Under the pieces are notes generated by a model, which was given only the letters and a program-made list of their open reading frames with translations, searched no databases and was not told the DNA's origin. The position numbers and the translations under genes were made by a program. From NCBI GenBank assembly GCA_002415855.1, contig DIAS01000005.1:1-64000 (forward strand): a DNA stretch of 64,000 nucleotides. The letters run 5' to 3'. The stretch comes from Bacteroidales bacterium UBA5072. Lineage in GTDB: Bacteria > Bacteroidota > Bacteroidia > Bacteroidales > UBA10428. This document shows, piece by piece, positions 7,572 to 15,834 of the stretch; position 1 is the stretch's first letter, and each line of letters starts with the position of its first letter.

Positions 7572-8984
7572 CTATTCAATGAATTCTTCGGGAAAATTGA
7601 CAAAGTAAAGTTCATCTGTTGCCCTGGTGATGGCGGTATATAACCATCTCAGGTATTCCAGGTCTATTTTTTCAGCATTTATATATCCCTGGTCAATAAA
7701 CACCGCCTTCCATTGTCCACCCTGCGCTTTATGACAGGTTACCGCATAGGCGAACTTGACCTGAAGCGCATTGAAGAATGGATCCTCCTTAACAGCCTTA
7801 TACCGCTTCGTGCGGGGTTCGATGTGTGCATAATCTTCAAGAACACCCTGATAGAGCCGGGTGTTGTCTTCCCGGCCCAGGGCGGCTGATTCCGAGGTCA
7901 ATACATTAAGGAGTATCCAGGCTTCCAGGTTAATATTGTAATCGATCAAACACAACCGGGCAAGGGCAAATCTGAATCCGTATCTTTCTGTATATTTTAG
8001 TATTTTATCAATCCTGACGATGTCGCCGTTTGCAATAAATTCCAGCTCTGACTGACCCGTTTGCCAGAAATAGTTATTCCTGACTACCATCAGCAGATCA
8101 CCGGTGGCTAGTTCTTCCTCCCGAAAAAGGATTTGTTTTCTTATACCTGCGTTATATTCGTTCGCACGTTTATTGGACCGGCACAAAACAATGACCTCTT
8201 CCTTTCCATACTTGTTGTAAGATTTTTCAAGCAATTCAATCAATTCAGGTCCGCCGACAAACCGGATATCAGGTAAATCCCTCCTCCTTAAACGGGGAAC
8301 GGTCAGGTTATCCCGGGTGATGTGGTTTCTGACAATGGTAGCGTTTTCAAGAATGCCGGAATCTTTGTTCTGTCGAACGATATCCGACAACATGACTTCA
8401 CCGGCAACTGGCATATACATAGCAAGTTCATTCCTGTCGAGGGCGGGACTTATAATAATGCCGACAGGCGGAAGTTGTGCTGTATCGCCGATAAGAACCA
8501 TCCGGCAATGGTTACCCTCATTGACAAAGCTTATCAGATCGGCAAGTAACCGGCCTGAGCCGAACATCTTCTCTTCCATAGCAGTATCTGAAATCATCGA
8601 CGCTTCATCAACCAGGATGATTGCATTATGATAAAGGTTCTTGTTCAGGATAAATTCCCCGAATCCATCAGCGGAAGATTTCTGACGGTATATTTTACGG
8701 TGAATGGTATAAGCAGCTTTACCTGCATACATGGAAAAAACTTTGGCAGCACGACCGGTAGGTGCCAGCAGCAGGTTTTTAATCCCGAGCACATCCAGGG
8801 TTTTAACCAGTGCACTGATCAGAGATGTTTTTCCTGTTCCGGCAAAACCCTTCACAACAAATACTTTGTTGCCGTTCCGGGTAGTTATGAAATTTGATAG
8901 CGCTTCTATCAGCACTTCCTGACCAGCCGTAGGGTGATGGCCAAGATTTTGTCTGATCAGTGTCTGAATGTGTTGCGTAAGCAT
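7572..8984 (-). CDS. RecD-like / SF1B ATP-dependent DNA helicase
   Basis: This 470-residue protein carries superfamily 1 helicase motifs. Walker A is GFAGTGKT at 46-53, motif Ia is LLLAPTGRAAK at 71-81, and Walker B is IILVDEAS at 122-129. Motif III is LIGDTAQLPP, motif V is VTCHKAQGGQW and motif VI is WLYTAITRATDELY near the end. The C-terminal UvrD-like fold places it with stand-alone RecD-like helicases, which unwind DNA 5' to 3' in repair or recombination. It is shorter than RecD2 and lacks that protein's long N-terminal region. The gene is monocistronic, convergent with the TonB receptor and divergent from the DUF3822 gene. Its specific repair role cannot be read from the sequence. Confidence 0.88.
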   Translation of the reverse strand: MLTQHIQTLIRQNLGHHPTAGQEVLIEALSNFITTRNGNKVFVVKGFAGTGKTSLISALVKTLDVLGIKNLLLAPTGRAAKVFSMYAGKAAYTIHRKIYRQKSSADGFGEFILNKNLYHNAIILVDEASMISDTAMEEKMFGSGRLLADLISFVNEGNHCRMVLIGDTAQLPPVGIIISPALDRNELAMYMPVAGEVMLSDIVRQNKDSGILENATIVRNHITRDNLTVPRLRRRDLPDIRFVGGPELIELLEKSYNKYGKEEVIVLCRSNKRANEYNAGIRKQILFREEELATGDLLMVVRNNYFWQTGQSELEFIANGDIVRIDKILKYTERYGFRFALARLCLIDYNINLEAWILLNVLTSESAALGREDNTRLYQGVLEDYAHIEPRTKRYKAVKEDPFFNALQVKFAYAVTCHKAQGGQWKAVFIDQGYINAEKIDLEYLRWLYTAITRATDELYFVNFPEEFIE

Positions 8985-9110
8985 TGGGGTAAAGTTATTT
9001 ATAAATCCAATTTAGAGGTGTTGGATTTTTACTTAAATTCGCAGTTACCATAGGAGCTATGGACAACCCTATCTGTTACGGTTGACACCAGGCAGCAAAA
9101 CTCACAGGAT

Positions 9111-9965
9111 ATGCACGAGATCAACTTCATAGACAAATCATTTAGCAAAGATGCTGCTGCAGACTATTGTTTATCCCTACAGGCAAGTCAGAATGGATTA
9201 ATATATTGCATATTTGACAAACAATCAGGACGGTACAACCTTTTTAGAAAAATTCGCTTCGAAGATGTCCAGCTGACTGAGAATCTTACTGATCAGTTTG
9301 CTGAAAGGCTGAAGAATGATGATATTCTCGATTTGCCCTTTTGTGCAGTCAGGTTCCTCGGATATACACGGCAATCAACCCTCGTACCCGCTGCATTCTT
9401 TGATCGCAGCACGATGAAGGATTTTCTGGCAATCAACCAGGCAGGCGAGATTGATGGCGAATTGTTCAGCAGTTTTATTGCGTCACCCGGAATTTACAAT
9501 GTATTTGCACTAAGTCATGATATGGTCTCATTGGTATCCATGCACTTTAAGAAAGTGGTGTTCTTTAACCAGACAACTCCCTTTTTGAATCATATTGGCC
9601 GTGAAAATAGTATGTTTACCGAAACCGCAGTGCATGTAAGCCTTAATACAGGTTTCTTCGATGTGGCATGTACCGGCGATGGTAATCTGAAACTTTACAA
9701 TACATTTCCTTACGTTAATGAAAGTGATCTCCTGTATTATGTATTGTATGTTTGCAACCAGTTGCGACTAGACATACAAAATATTCCTTTATACCTTTCG
9801 GGAGAACTGAGCTCAAAACTCAGCTATTTGGAGATTTTAAAACAATATATTCCCGGGACAAGTTATGCAGCGGTTCATGGAATTCCGGCACTTGCTCCGG
9901 CACTGGGTCAGTTAAATGTTGTCAAATTCCTTAATATACTAAACATCAACACTTGCGAATTGTAG
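9111..9965 (+). CDS. DUF3822 family protein
   Basis: The protein has 284 residues, no signal peptide and no membrane segment. I recognise it as DUF3822, a family limited to Bacteroidota and usually encoded immediately before rsmD, exactly as here. The coding region overlaps the start of rsmD by 13 bases, so the two are translationally coupled. The pattern (alternating strands and helices, with GFFDVACTGDGNLKLYN about residue 183-200) recalls an actin-like/ASKHA fold, but no catalytic residues can be named with confidence. The function is unknown; the fixed link to rRNA methylation suggests a role near ribosome maturation, which is inference only. Confidence 0.8.
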   Translation: MHEINFIDKSFSKDAAADYCLSLQASQNGLIYCIFDKQSGRYNLFRKIRFEDVQLTENLTDQFAERLKNDDILDLPFCAVRFLGYTRQSTLVPAAFFDRSTMKDFLAINQAGEIDGELFSSFIASPGIYNVFALSHDMVSLVSMHFKKVVFFNQTTPFLNHIGRENSMFTETAVHVSLNTGFFDVACTGDGNLKLYNTFPYVNESDLLYYVLYVCNQLRLDIQNIPLYLSGELSSKLSYLEILKQYIPGTSYAAVHGIPALAPALGQLNVVKFLNILNINTCEL

Positions 9966-10483
9966 GCGGTGAATACAGGGGTAGAAAAATAGCGGTAAGC
10001 AGGGGATTTGATTCAAGGCCCACTACCGATTTTGCCCGTGAGGCGTTGTTCAATATCATGGCCAATCATTTCACATTTGAAAATATTCGGGTTCTCGACC
10101 TGTTTAGTGGAACAGGCAGCATTAGCTTTGAGTTTGCTTCTCGGGGATGCTGCGAAATCGATCTGGTTGATAACAACAGCCGTTCGGTGCACTTCATTGC
10201 CGGAATTGCTGAAGAGCTTCATATGAAGGGCATCCATCCGGTACGCATGGATGTTTTCAGGTTCATTCCTGTTTGTAAAAAGCAATACCATATTGTCTTT
10301 GCTGATCCACCCTACGATTTGAAAAGACTGCAGGATATACCTGAAATGGTCCTGAACCATGGATTGCTGTTGCCGGGAGGATGGCTCATCCTCGAACATG
10401 GGAAATCACATCATTTCAGGGACAAACCACGGTTTTTTCAGGAGCGCAATTATGGGAGTGTACATTTAAGCTTTTTCAGGTAA
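9953..10483 (+). CDS. rsmD: 16S rRNA (guanine(966)-N(2))-methyltransferase RsmD
   Basis: RsmD methylates the exocyclic amine of G966 in 16S rRNA of the small subunit using S-adenosylmethionine. The 176-residue protein has the family start MRIVGGEYRGRKI, the SAM-binding motif LDLFSGTGSI (48-57), the acidic loop end LVDNN (71-75), and the catalytic DPPY motif at 118-121. The length is normal for the family. The start codon is TTG at 9953. It is supported because the first residues align with the conserved MRIxxGxxRGR start and no ATG lies nearby. The start overlaps the 3' end of the DUF3822 gene, indicating translational coupling. Confidence 0.93.
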   Translation: MRIVGGEYRGRKIAVSRGFDSRPTTDFAREALFNIMANHFTFENIRVLDLFSGTGSISFEFASRGCCEIDLVDNNSRSVHFIAGIAEELHMKGIHPVRMDVFRFIPVCKKQYHIVFADPPYDLKRLQDIPEMVLNHGLLLPGGWLILEHGKSHHFRDKPRFFQERNYGSVHLSFFR

Positions 10484-10525
10484 GGAGTTGTTGGTCATTT
10501 GAATCCGGATGTAAAGCAGGATAGG

Positions 10526-11260
10526 TCACTCCTCGTTATCACAGGTGGAGTCCCAGGTAATGTACTTGGCCAGCACTTTAACATTACTGTCCATGCCGAT
10601 GACAATATTCTCACCGGCGTCGGAGAAGTCTTTGTTTAGCAATGAATTTGCGCTGACAATACAATTGTTTGGAGTGACAGAACCTTTCAGAATGGTGCTG
10701 CCAAAGCATAACCAATTATGACTGCCAATAACGATCTCTTTTTTTACGTAGTTCTTTGTCTTGGTAACCGTATTGACGGTTGCCCTGAAATCCGTGTCGA
10801 TGATCTGAACGTCCCATGCTACTTTTGTATGGGCTTTTATGGTAATGGATTTGTCGCATATAATTTTGGCATTCCCTCCAAAACCTGTATCCTGTCCCAG
10901 GGTCAATATGGCGTTTTTACCAACATGTACGAAGGTACCCTTTCCCAAACGTACCCCGCTTTCAAAAATTACAGTTCCATCATACAATTCCCAGATTGTA
11001 TGATCCTGTTTCCGGTGAAAACCATAGGTCTTCTTACCGATTTGTACCATTCCGGTTTTAATCGGATGTCCATCAAGAATTACTTTACCCTTGTTTTTTT
11101 TCAGCCTGATGGTTCTGTATAAAATAACGGGAAATTTTGTTGCAATTGCAAAAGGGAAGTAATGAAAATTAAAGTAAACCGTTCTGAATACAGCTATATT
11201 GTTTCTGAAAAGAAATGCAAGTGACTTTAATGTTTTATAAAGGTTATTCATGTCCGCCAA
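10526..11260 (-). CDS. Hexapeptide-repeat acyltransferase, WcaF/maltose-acetyltransferase-like
   Basis: The protein has 244 residues. An N-terminal amphipathic region comes first. From about residue 85 to 220 there are repeated [LIV]-G-x-x-x-x units of the left-handed beta-helix fold: FESGVRLGKGTFVHVGKNAIL, LGQDTGFGGNAKIICDKSI, then VIGSHNWLCFGSTILKGSVT. The loop TKVAWDVQIIDTDF carries the aspartate/histidine-type active-site surroundings of CoA-dependent O-acetyltransferases. Such enzymes decorate capsule, O-antigen or small sugars; here no polysaccharide cluster is adjacent, so the acceptor is unknown. The gene is alone, convergent with rsmD and preceded by about 270 bases with no recognisable gene. 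Confidence 0.82.
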   Translation of the reverse strand: MADMNNLYKTLKSLAFLFRNNIAVFRTVYFNFHYFPFAIATKFPVILYRTIRLKKNKGKVILDGHPIKTGMVQIGKKTYGFHRKQDHTIWELYDGTVIFESGVRLGKGTFVHVGKNAILTLGQDTGFGGNAKIICDKSITIKAHTKVAWDVQIIDTDFRATVNTVTKTKNYVKKEIVIGSHNWLCFGSTILKGSVTPNNCIVSANSLLNKDFSDAGENIVIGMDSNVKVLAKYITWDSTCDNEE

Positions 11261-11532
11261 TTATCTGAAAGTCCATGTCGACAATTTAACGTAAGTTTAT
11301 TCCTGCAGTTACAGTTAATTGACTATTTGAGCGCAATCAAGGATAAATGCAGGATATTCTGTTTTGAACCTGCAAATGCGGAACGTAAGGACAAAATTCT
11401 GACCGGACGGGTTCCGGATCTGCCTGAAAGAATTGCAACCAGCTAAGATAGCATAAACCGCAGTTTAAAACATGAAAGTCGCAACTTTAGTTGACGAAGG
11501 TGAATCTGCTTGATTTTATGCTTAAATCCAAA

Positions 11533-12291
11533 TCAATTATTCTTTTTAGCGCCTGATGGCTTCAGATTTTTAACTGCAAAAAGATCATCTGACAGGTCCT
11601 GATCAAACTTTACGTCAGTTAACAGGATTTTTGTGCTGTGTTCTTTTTCAAGATCCTTCATTACCACTTCTGCCGCATTCCAGTATTTTCCAATTTTTTC
11701 GTACCGGTAAGCTGCTTCTTTGAATTTTTTTCCTTGTCCGTTATAGAATTGCATTGTTAACGGATACCCGTAGGATTTATCAATACTGACAACAATTTGC
11801 GAGTAATTCGATTTCGTTGATTTAGGTAACAATTTCAGGACGTATGCATCATTTCTTGATTCTAACAATGCTGGCGTATACCTGTCACTGTAAGGTGTCG
11901 TTACCATATCCTCATAGGAGAAATCAGTGCCGTTAAATGCCTGACCTTTTGCAACCATGGATATTTTCCTTGGTGTTACAAATGCAGGCATATACAGCCA
12001 CATAACGTCGTCAGACAACGAAAGCGTTGCAATTCCTGCCTGGGATTCAGGTTTTGTGTACCGGTAAAGCTTTTTGTCGTATCCCTTTTGAAGCATCATG
12101 GCTTCACGAATTTTTTCCTTCCCGGTTTTGTCGGTCAGGATCATGGTAACCTTTCCCTGTTTATCTTTGGGAGAAAAAATGATCTTATCCATATTTTCCA
12201 GGATAGCTTTGGCATCCTGCGATGTAGCATCCATAACTCCTGCAAAGAATGACAGCATCGCAAGCAGGCTGATATATTTCAGAGACTTCAT
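11533..12291 (-). CDS. LolA-like outer membrane lipoprotein-sorting protein
   Basis: This 252-residue protein has a signal peptide (residues 1-25, ending ATSQDAKAI). The mature part is the LolA/LppX-like half-barrel family: KVTMILTDKTGKEKIREAMM, TLSLSDDVMWLYMPAF, FNGTDFSYEDM, then the C-terminal VVMKDLEKEHSTKILLTDVKFD. Proteins of this group are periplasmic lipid or lipoprotein carriers. It lies 62 bases downstream of an RND/MMPL exporter on the same strand, a pairing seen widely in bacteria, so the two are inferred to move a lipid-like cargo together. It is not assumed to be the housekeeping LolA, which normally has no such partner. Confidence 0.82.
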   Translation of the reverse strand: MKSLKYISLLAMLSFFAGVMDATSQDAKAILENMDKIIFSPKDKQGKVTMILTDKTGKEKIREAMMLQKGYDKKLYRYTKPESQAGIATLSLSDDVMWLYMPAFVTPRKISMVAKGQAFNGTDFSYEDMVTTPYSDRYTPALLESRNDAYVLKLLPKSTKSNYSQIVVSIDKSYGYPLTMQFYNGQGKKFKEAAYRYEKIGKYWNAAEVVMKDLEKEHSTKILLTDVKFDQDLSDDLFAVKNLKPSGAKKNN

Positions 12292-12353
12292 TGTTTGATT
12301 ATTATAAATAAAAATACAAATATCGCAATTTTGTTACATGTGATTGAGATTTT

Positions 12354-14612
12354 CTACTTCGTCCGGAAGATAGATCTCCGTCCTCTGTGTGAAAGAATCA
12401 GGATCGCCGGCAAGAATGTCAATGCACTCACGCCTGATGCAATCATACTCAGCAATATCAGCAATCCGAAATATTTTAACGGAACCATTTCAGAGAAAAG
12501 GAGAACAAGAAATCCCGCAGAAACCGAAATTACATTAATAATGATTGCCTTTCCGCTGATACCGATCGTGTCTTTGAGTGCCTTCTCGATGCTAGCCCTG
12601 TTCATAATGGAGCTGTTAAAATGCGAGATGACATGTATGGAATAATCAACGCCGATACCAATTGCAATACTTGCCACCAGCACTGTAACAATGTTCAGCG
12701 GAATTCCTGTATAACCCATAATCCCAAAAAGAATAATAATTGCTGAAATAATTGGAATCGCTGCAAAAATACCTGCAACAGGCGAACGCAACATAGCACC
12801 CACGATAATAATTACAACGAGCAGAGCAATCGCCAGGCTTCCTAGCTGGCTATATAACAGGCTCCTATCCATTGTGACATCTATAAAAGGCATCCCGGTT
12901 ATGGTGATGGTACAGGCTGATGTCGAGTTTTCACCAATGAACTTCTGCATGTAATCCCCGAATTCCTTTTTGGCTTTGATCTGAGAAGGCGAAAATTTGG
13001 AGATGATAATGGCTTCGCCCTGATCTTCAGAAACCAACTTCTGCATGCTCTCGTTGCCGTCGAGCAGAAACCACAATTGTTCAATCTTGTCTTTTTCATC
13101 CGGAATTTTTCTGCCCTCACCTAATGCTGCGTTCAATTCAACAATAAGATCAGCAATCGATTGTGTATTAACAACACCCGGGCTTTGCTTCATGTATTCT
13201 TCTGTTTTGAGCATGGTATTCAGAAACTCCGGGCTTTGTATATCGCCCTTAAACAGTACAAAAACCGGTTTTGTCCCACCAAATTTCCTGGTCATGATAT
13301 CCTCGGCAACCCTGGTTGGATTTGCCTTTTTAAAATAGTCACTTATATCAACATTCCTTTGAACAAGAAAAACACCTGCTACACAAACCAGTGTAAACAG
13401 CACCCAAAATATGAAAATACTTTTCGTATGTTTAAAGAGCAATTTTTGTAAAGGGGCCAGGAAATTATCGGAACGACGATGTTTCCCGGCTAATTTACCT
13501 TCAACTGCTGCATTCTTGTTATTCCAGGAGAAGGCAGAAATCACTGCAGGAACAAAGAACAATGAAAGACCCAGGGCAAAAAACGTACCAAGCGCCGTGT
13601 ACATTCCGAAATCCACGATCATGGTAAGGTAAGACCCAAAAATGAACGATACAAAACCCGCAATGGTGGTCAGGGCAGCAAGGATAACCGGAATCATAAC
13701 ATAGGTAAGAGCTGCGATGATGGCCTGATTCAGGTCCCCCTTTACCTGGTCAATCCGGTTCAGCACATGTATTGCATAAGCGGTGCCTACAGCCAGCAGA
13801 ACGATTGGTATGTTGTTTGAAACCATGCTCATCTCCGATCCCATCAGGGACATGATGCCGATGACCCAGATGATGGCGATAATAGCCGTTAGCAATGGCA
13901 AAATTACTCCCCTGAACGATCGGAATCCGACAAAAAGGACAATAACTATCAACAGGAGCGCAACAGGGAGCAACCTCTTTAAATCGGCCGAGATCAGACG
14001 GGAGATGGAGGTAATCATCATGGGTGAACCTGCATAATAGATCTTTTCAGGGAGTTGAAGTGAATTGACTGTTTCTTTCACAGCATTGGCCAATGACTGA
14101 ATATCGGCTTCATCATAAAGGGTAAAAACCACAATTGTTGCCGTTCCGTCTTCAGAAACAAGCGATCCCCTGAACATTTCCTTGGAAAAAATTCTTTCTT
14201 TCAGCCGGGAAAATTCTTCCGGTGAATCAGGCGGATCATTCTCATCCACCAGGTTACCTATTTCCATGCCAAACTCACCTTCTTTAATATCCATGATGCT
14301 GGTTAGGCTGGATACCGCTGATATGCCTTCAATCTCTTTAACCGAGTCCGTAATCTGCCTGACATGTTCCAGCACTTCGGGGGTAAATACATCAACAGAT
14401 TCCAATATGATCATCCCCATCCTGTTTCCTCCAAACTGGGCTCCGATTTTTTTCAACAGTACTGCATGTGGATCATCATCGGGCAAGGAACTGATCACAT
14501 CCGAATTGATCCTGATTTTGGGAATCTGATAGCCTAAGAAAACAGTTATTGCCAATACCAGGAATATGATCACCCACCTGAACTTCAATATCGTTTTGAA
14601 TAGTTTTTCCAT
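12354..14612 (-). CDS. RND superfamily exporter (MMPL type)
   Basis: This 752-residue inner-membrane protein has twelve predicted membrane helices in the RND pattern. Helix 1 is near the N-terminus, followed by a periplasmic domain (about 35-205) and five helices. A mid-protein cytoplasmic stretch (KNAAVEGKLAGKHRRSDN) comes next, then helix 7, a second periplasmic domain (about 415-575) and five final helices. The 4th-helix region GTAYAIHVLNRI and its counterpart IGVDYSIHVISHFN match the MMPL/predicted exporter group. It probably exports a lipid or hydrophobic compound by proton exchange, with the LolA-like protein downstream as periplasmic partner. No membrane-fusion protein or TolC gene is adjacent, unlike drug-efflux RND operons. 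The substrate is unknown. Confidence 0.88.
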   Translation of the reverse strand: MEKLFKTILKFRWVIIFLVLAITVFLGYQIPKIRINSDVISSLPDDDPHAVLLKKIGAQFGGNRMGMIILESVDVFTPEVLEHVRQITDSVKEIEGISAVSSLTSIMDIKEGEFGMEIGNLVDENDPPDSPEEFSRLKERIFSKEMFRGSLVSEDGTATIVVFTLYDEADIQSLANAVKETVNSLQLPEKIYYAGSPMMITSISRLISADLKRLLPVALLLIVIVLFVGFRSFRGVILPLLTAIIAIIWVIGIMSLMGSEMSMVSNNIPIVLLAVGTAYAIHVLNRIDQVKGDLNQAIIAALTYVMIPVILAALTTIAGFVSFIFGSYLTMIVDFGMYTALGTFFALGLSLFFVPAVISAFSWNNKNAAVEGKLAGKHRRSDNFLAPLQKLLFKHTKSIFIFWVLFTLVCVAGVFLVQRNVDISDYFKKANPTRVAEDIMTRKFGGTKPVFVLFKGDIQSPEFLNTMLKTEEYMKQSPGVVNTQSIADLIVELNAALGEGRKIPDEKDKIEQLWFLLDGNESMQKLVSEDQGEAIIISKFSPSQIKAKKEFGDYMQKFIGENSTSACTITITGMPFIDVTMDRSLLYSQLGSLAIALLVVIIIVGAMLRSPVAGIFAAIPIISAIIILFGIMGYTGIPLNIVTVLVASIAIGIGVDYSIHVISHFNSSIMNRASIEKALKDTIGISGKAIIINVISVSAGFLVLLFSEMVPLKYFGLLILLSMIASGVSALTFLPAILILSHRGRRSIFRTK

Positions 14613-14695
14613 TGTTTTTATCTTTGACTTTATTGAACATAATACTGATATGGCCCAACGTAAACCAGTCTGTTCGAACCCGGGTAAATAGCCAT

Positions 14696-14735
14696 TAAAA
14701 GAAAGACCCCTGTTAATCTATTGACCAACAGGGGT
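14696..14735 (-). terminator. Intrinsic terminator downstream of tRNA-Asp
   Basis: A perfect 9-bp inverted repeat has arms 14706-14714 (ACCCCTGTT) and 14727-14735 with a 12-base loop. On the minus strand the stem is followed by CTTTCTTTT. It begins 17 bases after the tRNA 3' end and fits termination of the tRNA transcript ahead of the RND gene. Confidence 0.75.
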
Positions 14736-14751
14736 TAACTTACTCTTTCTG

Positions 14752-14825
14752 CGGTCACGACGGGACTCGAACCCGCGACCTCCGGCGTGACAGGCCGGCA
14801 TTCTAACCAGCTGAACTACATGACC
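14752..14825 (-). tRNA. tRNA-Asp (anticodon GTC)
   Basis: The 74-base cloverleaf reads on the minus strand. The acceptor stem is GGTCATG/CGTGACC with one T-G pair. The D-arm region contains GTTCAGCTGGTTAGAATG. The anticodon stem is CCGGC/GCCGG around the loop CTGTCAC, giving anticodon GTC. The T-arm is GCGGG-TTCGAGT-CCCGT, and the discriminator is G. The CCA end is not encoded. No integrase or attachment-site duplication is seen beside it. Confidence 0.97.
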
Positions 14826-14968
14826 AGCTTTTTGAAGCGCCACAAAATTAAAGCTAATTTTTTAACCTACCAAAGGAAATTATAAAAAAGCTGGAAATAA
14901 TTTCCGCAAGATTCGGGTTGCATAACATCTCTTTTGTGTGCACTTTTGCCGTCAAATTGCATCAACGA

Positions 14969-15805
14969 ATGAATAAGACCGGAGTATACGGGGTTGTCGA
15001 AGAGGTCATCAGGTTCCTGGTTGCGAGTTACAAAAGGCAACCGACCCTGGAAGAAATTGCTGCACATGTGCACATGAGCCCGTTTCATTTGCAACGAACC
15101 TTTAAGGAATGGGCCGGGATCAGTCCTAAAAAATTCGTGCAGTATCTCACGCTTGAAGCGCTGAAGGGGGAAATTCATCAGACCGGAAATATGATTGCTG
15201 CTGCCGATAGGGTTGGGTTATCTTCACAGAGTCGTGTTTACGATCTTTTTATCAGCATGGAAGCTGTAACACCAGGTGAATTCAAAACCAGAGGCCGGGG
15301 AATGACCATCGAATACGGAATTCATCACTCTCCTTTCGGTAATTGCTTTGTGGCTGTTACACAACGTGGTATATGCAAAATGGGCTTCATCGACGGACAG
15401 GTTCAACAAATCCTGGATGAATTACAACAGCAGTGGGGATTGGCTGTAATAAAACAAAACCAGGAATCAACTTTCCCATTGATCAGGCAGATCTTCTATA
15501 CGCATAGGAATGACGTTCCGTTCCATTTACTGGTAAGGGGAACCGATTTCCAGGTCAGAGTCTGGGAAGCTTTGCTGAAGATACCCTTTGGTCAGCTGGC
15601 AAGTTACCAGACTATTGCTCAGGCAGCCGGAATGCCAAAGGCTACACGTGCGGTGGGCACAGCAATCGCCAATAATCCGGTGGCATTCCTGATACCGTGT
15701 CACAGGGTTATCAGAAGTGAGGGGGTTATCGGGAATTACCACTGGGGTCCAAGTCGTAAGGCTGCCATGATAGGGTGGGAAAAGGCGATGAAAAGTGAAA
15801 AATGA
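14969..15805 (+). CDS. Ada-like protein: AraC-type HTH fused to O6-methylguanine-DNA methyltransferase
   Basis: From ATG 14969 the protein has 278 residues (an in-frame TTG at 14918 is less likely). The first about 90 residues are an AraC helix-turn-helix domain (TLEEIAAHVHMSPFHLQRTFKEW, then PKKFVQYLTLEALK). The rest is a methyltransferase domain with the active-site motif IPCHRVIRSEG and the C-terminal GVIGNYHWGPSRKAAMI. The cysteine in PCHRV takes the methyl group from O6-methylguanine in one irreversible step. The N-terminal Cys4 zinc domain of E. coli Ada, which senses methylphosphotriesters, is absent. It is therefore unclear whether this form is an alkylation-responsive regulator or mainly a repair enzyme. 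The last codons fall inside a 14-bp tandem repeat. Confidence 0.92.
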   Translation: MNKTGVYGVVEEVIRFLVASYKRQPTLEEIAAHVHMSPFHLQRTFKEWAGISPKKFVQYLTLEALKGEIHQTGNMIAAADRVGLSSQSRVYDLFISMEAVTPGEFKTRGRGMTIEYGIHHSPFGNCFVAVTQRGICKMGFIDGQVQQILDELQQQWGLAVIKQNQESTFPLIRQIFYTHRNDVPFHLLVRGTDFQVRVWEALLKIPFGQLASYQTIAQAAGMPKATRAVGTAIANNPVAFLIPCHRVIRSEGVIGNYHWGPSRKAAMIGWEKAMKSEK

Positions 15806-15829
15806 ACAATGAAAAATGAACAGTGAAAG
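15796..15829. repeat. 14-bp tandem repeat overlapping the Ada-like gene end
   Basis: Two copies of TGAAAAATGAACAR (15796-15809 and 15810-15823) are followed by a partial third (TGAAAGA). The stop codon at 15803-15805 lies in the first copy, so the last codon or two derive from the repeat. No function is evident; slippage is the simplest origin. Confidence 0.6.
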
Positions 15830-15834
15830 ATTTA

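Noticed and set aside
11261..11532. Possible small gene in the gap before the LolA-like gene
   Set aside because: No frame with a start, length and coding pattern could be supported.
14752..14825. tRNA-Asp as an integration site for a mobile element
   Set aside because: No integrase, direct repeat of the tRNA end, or change in gene content was seen on either side.
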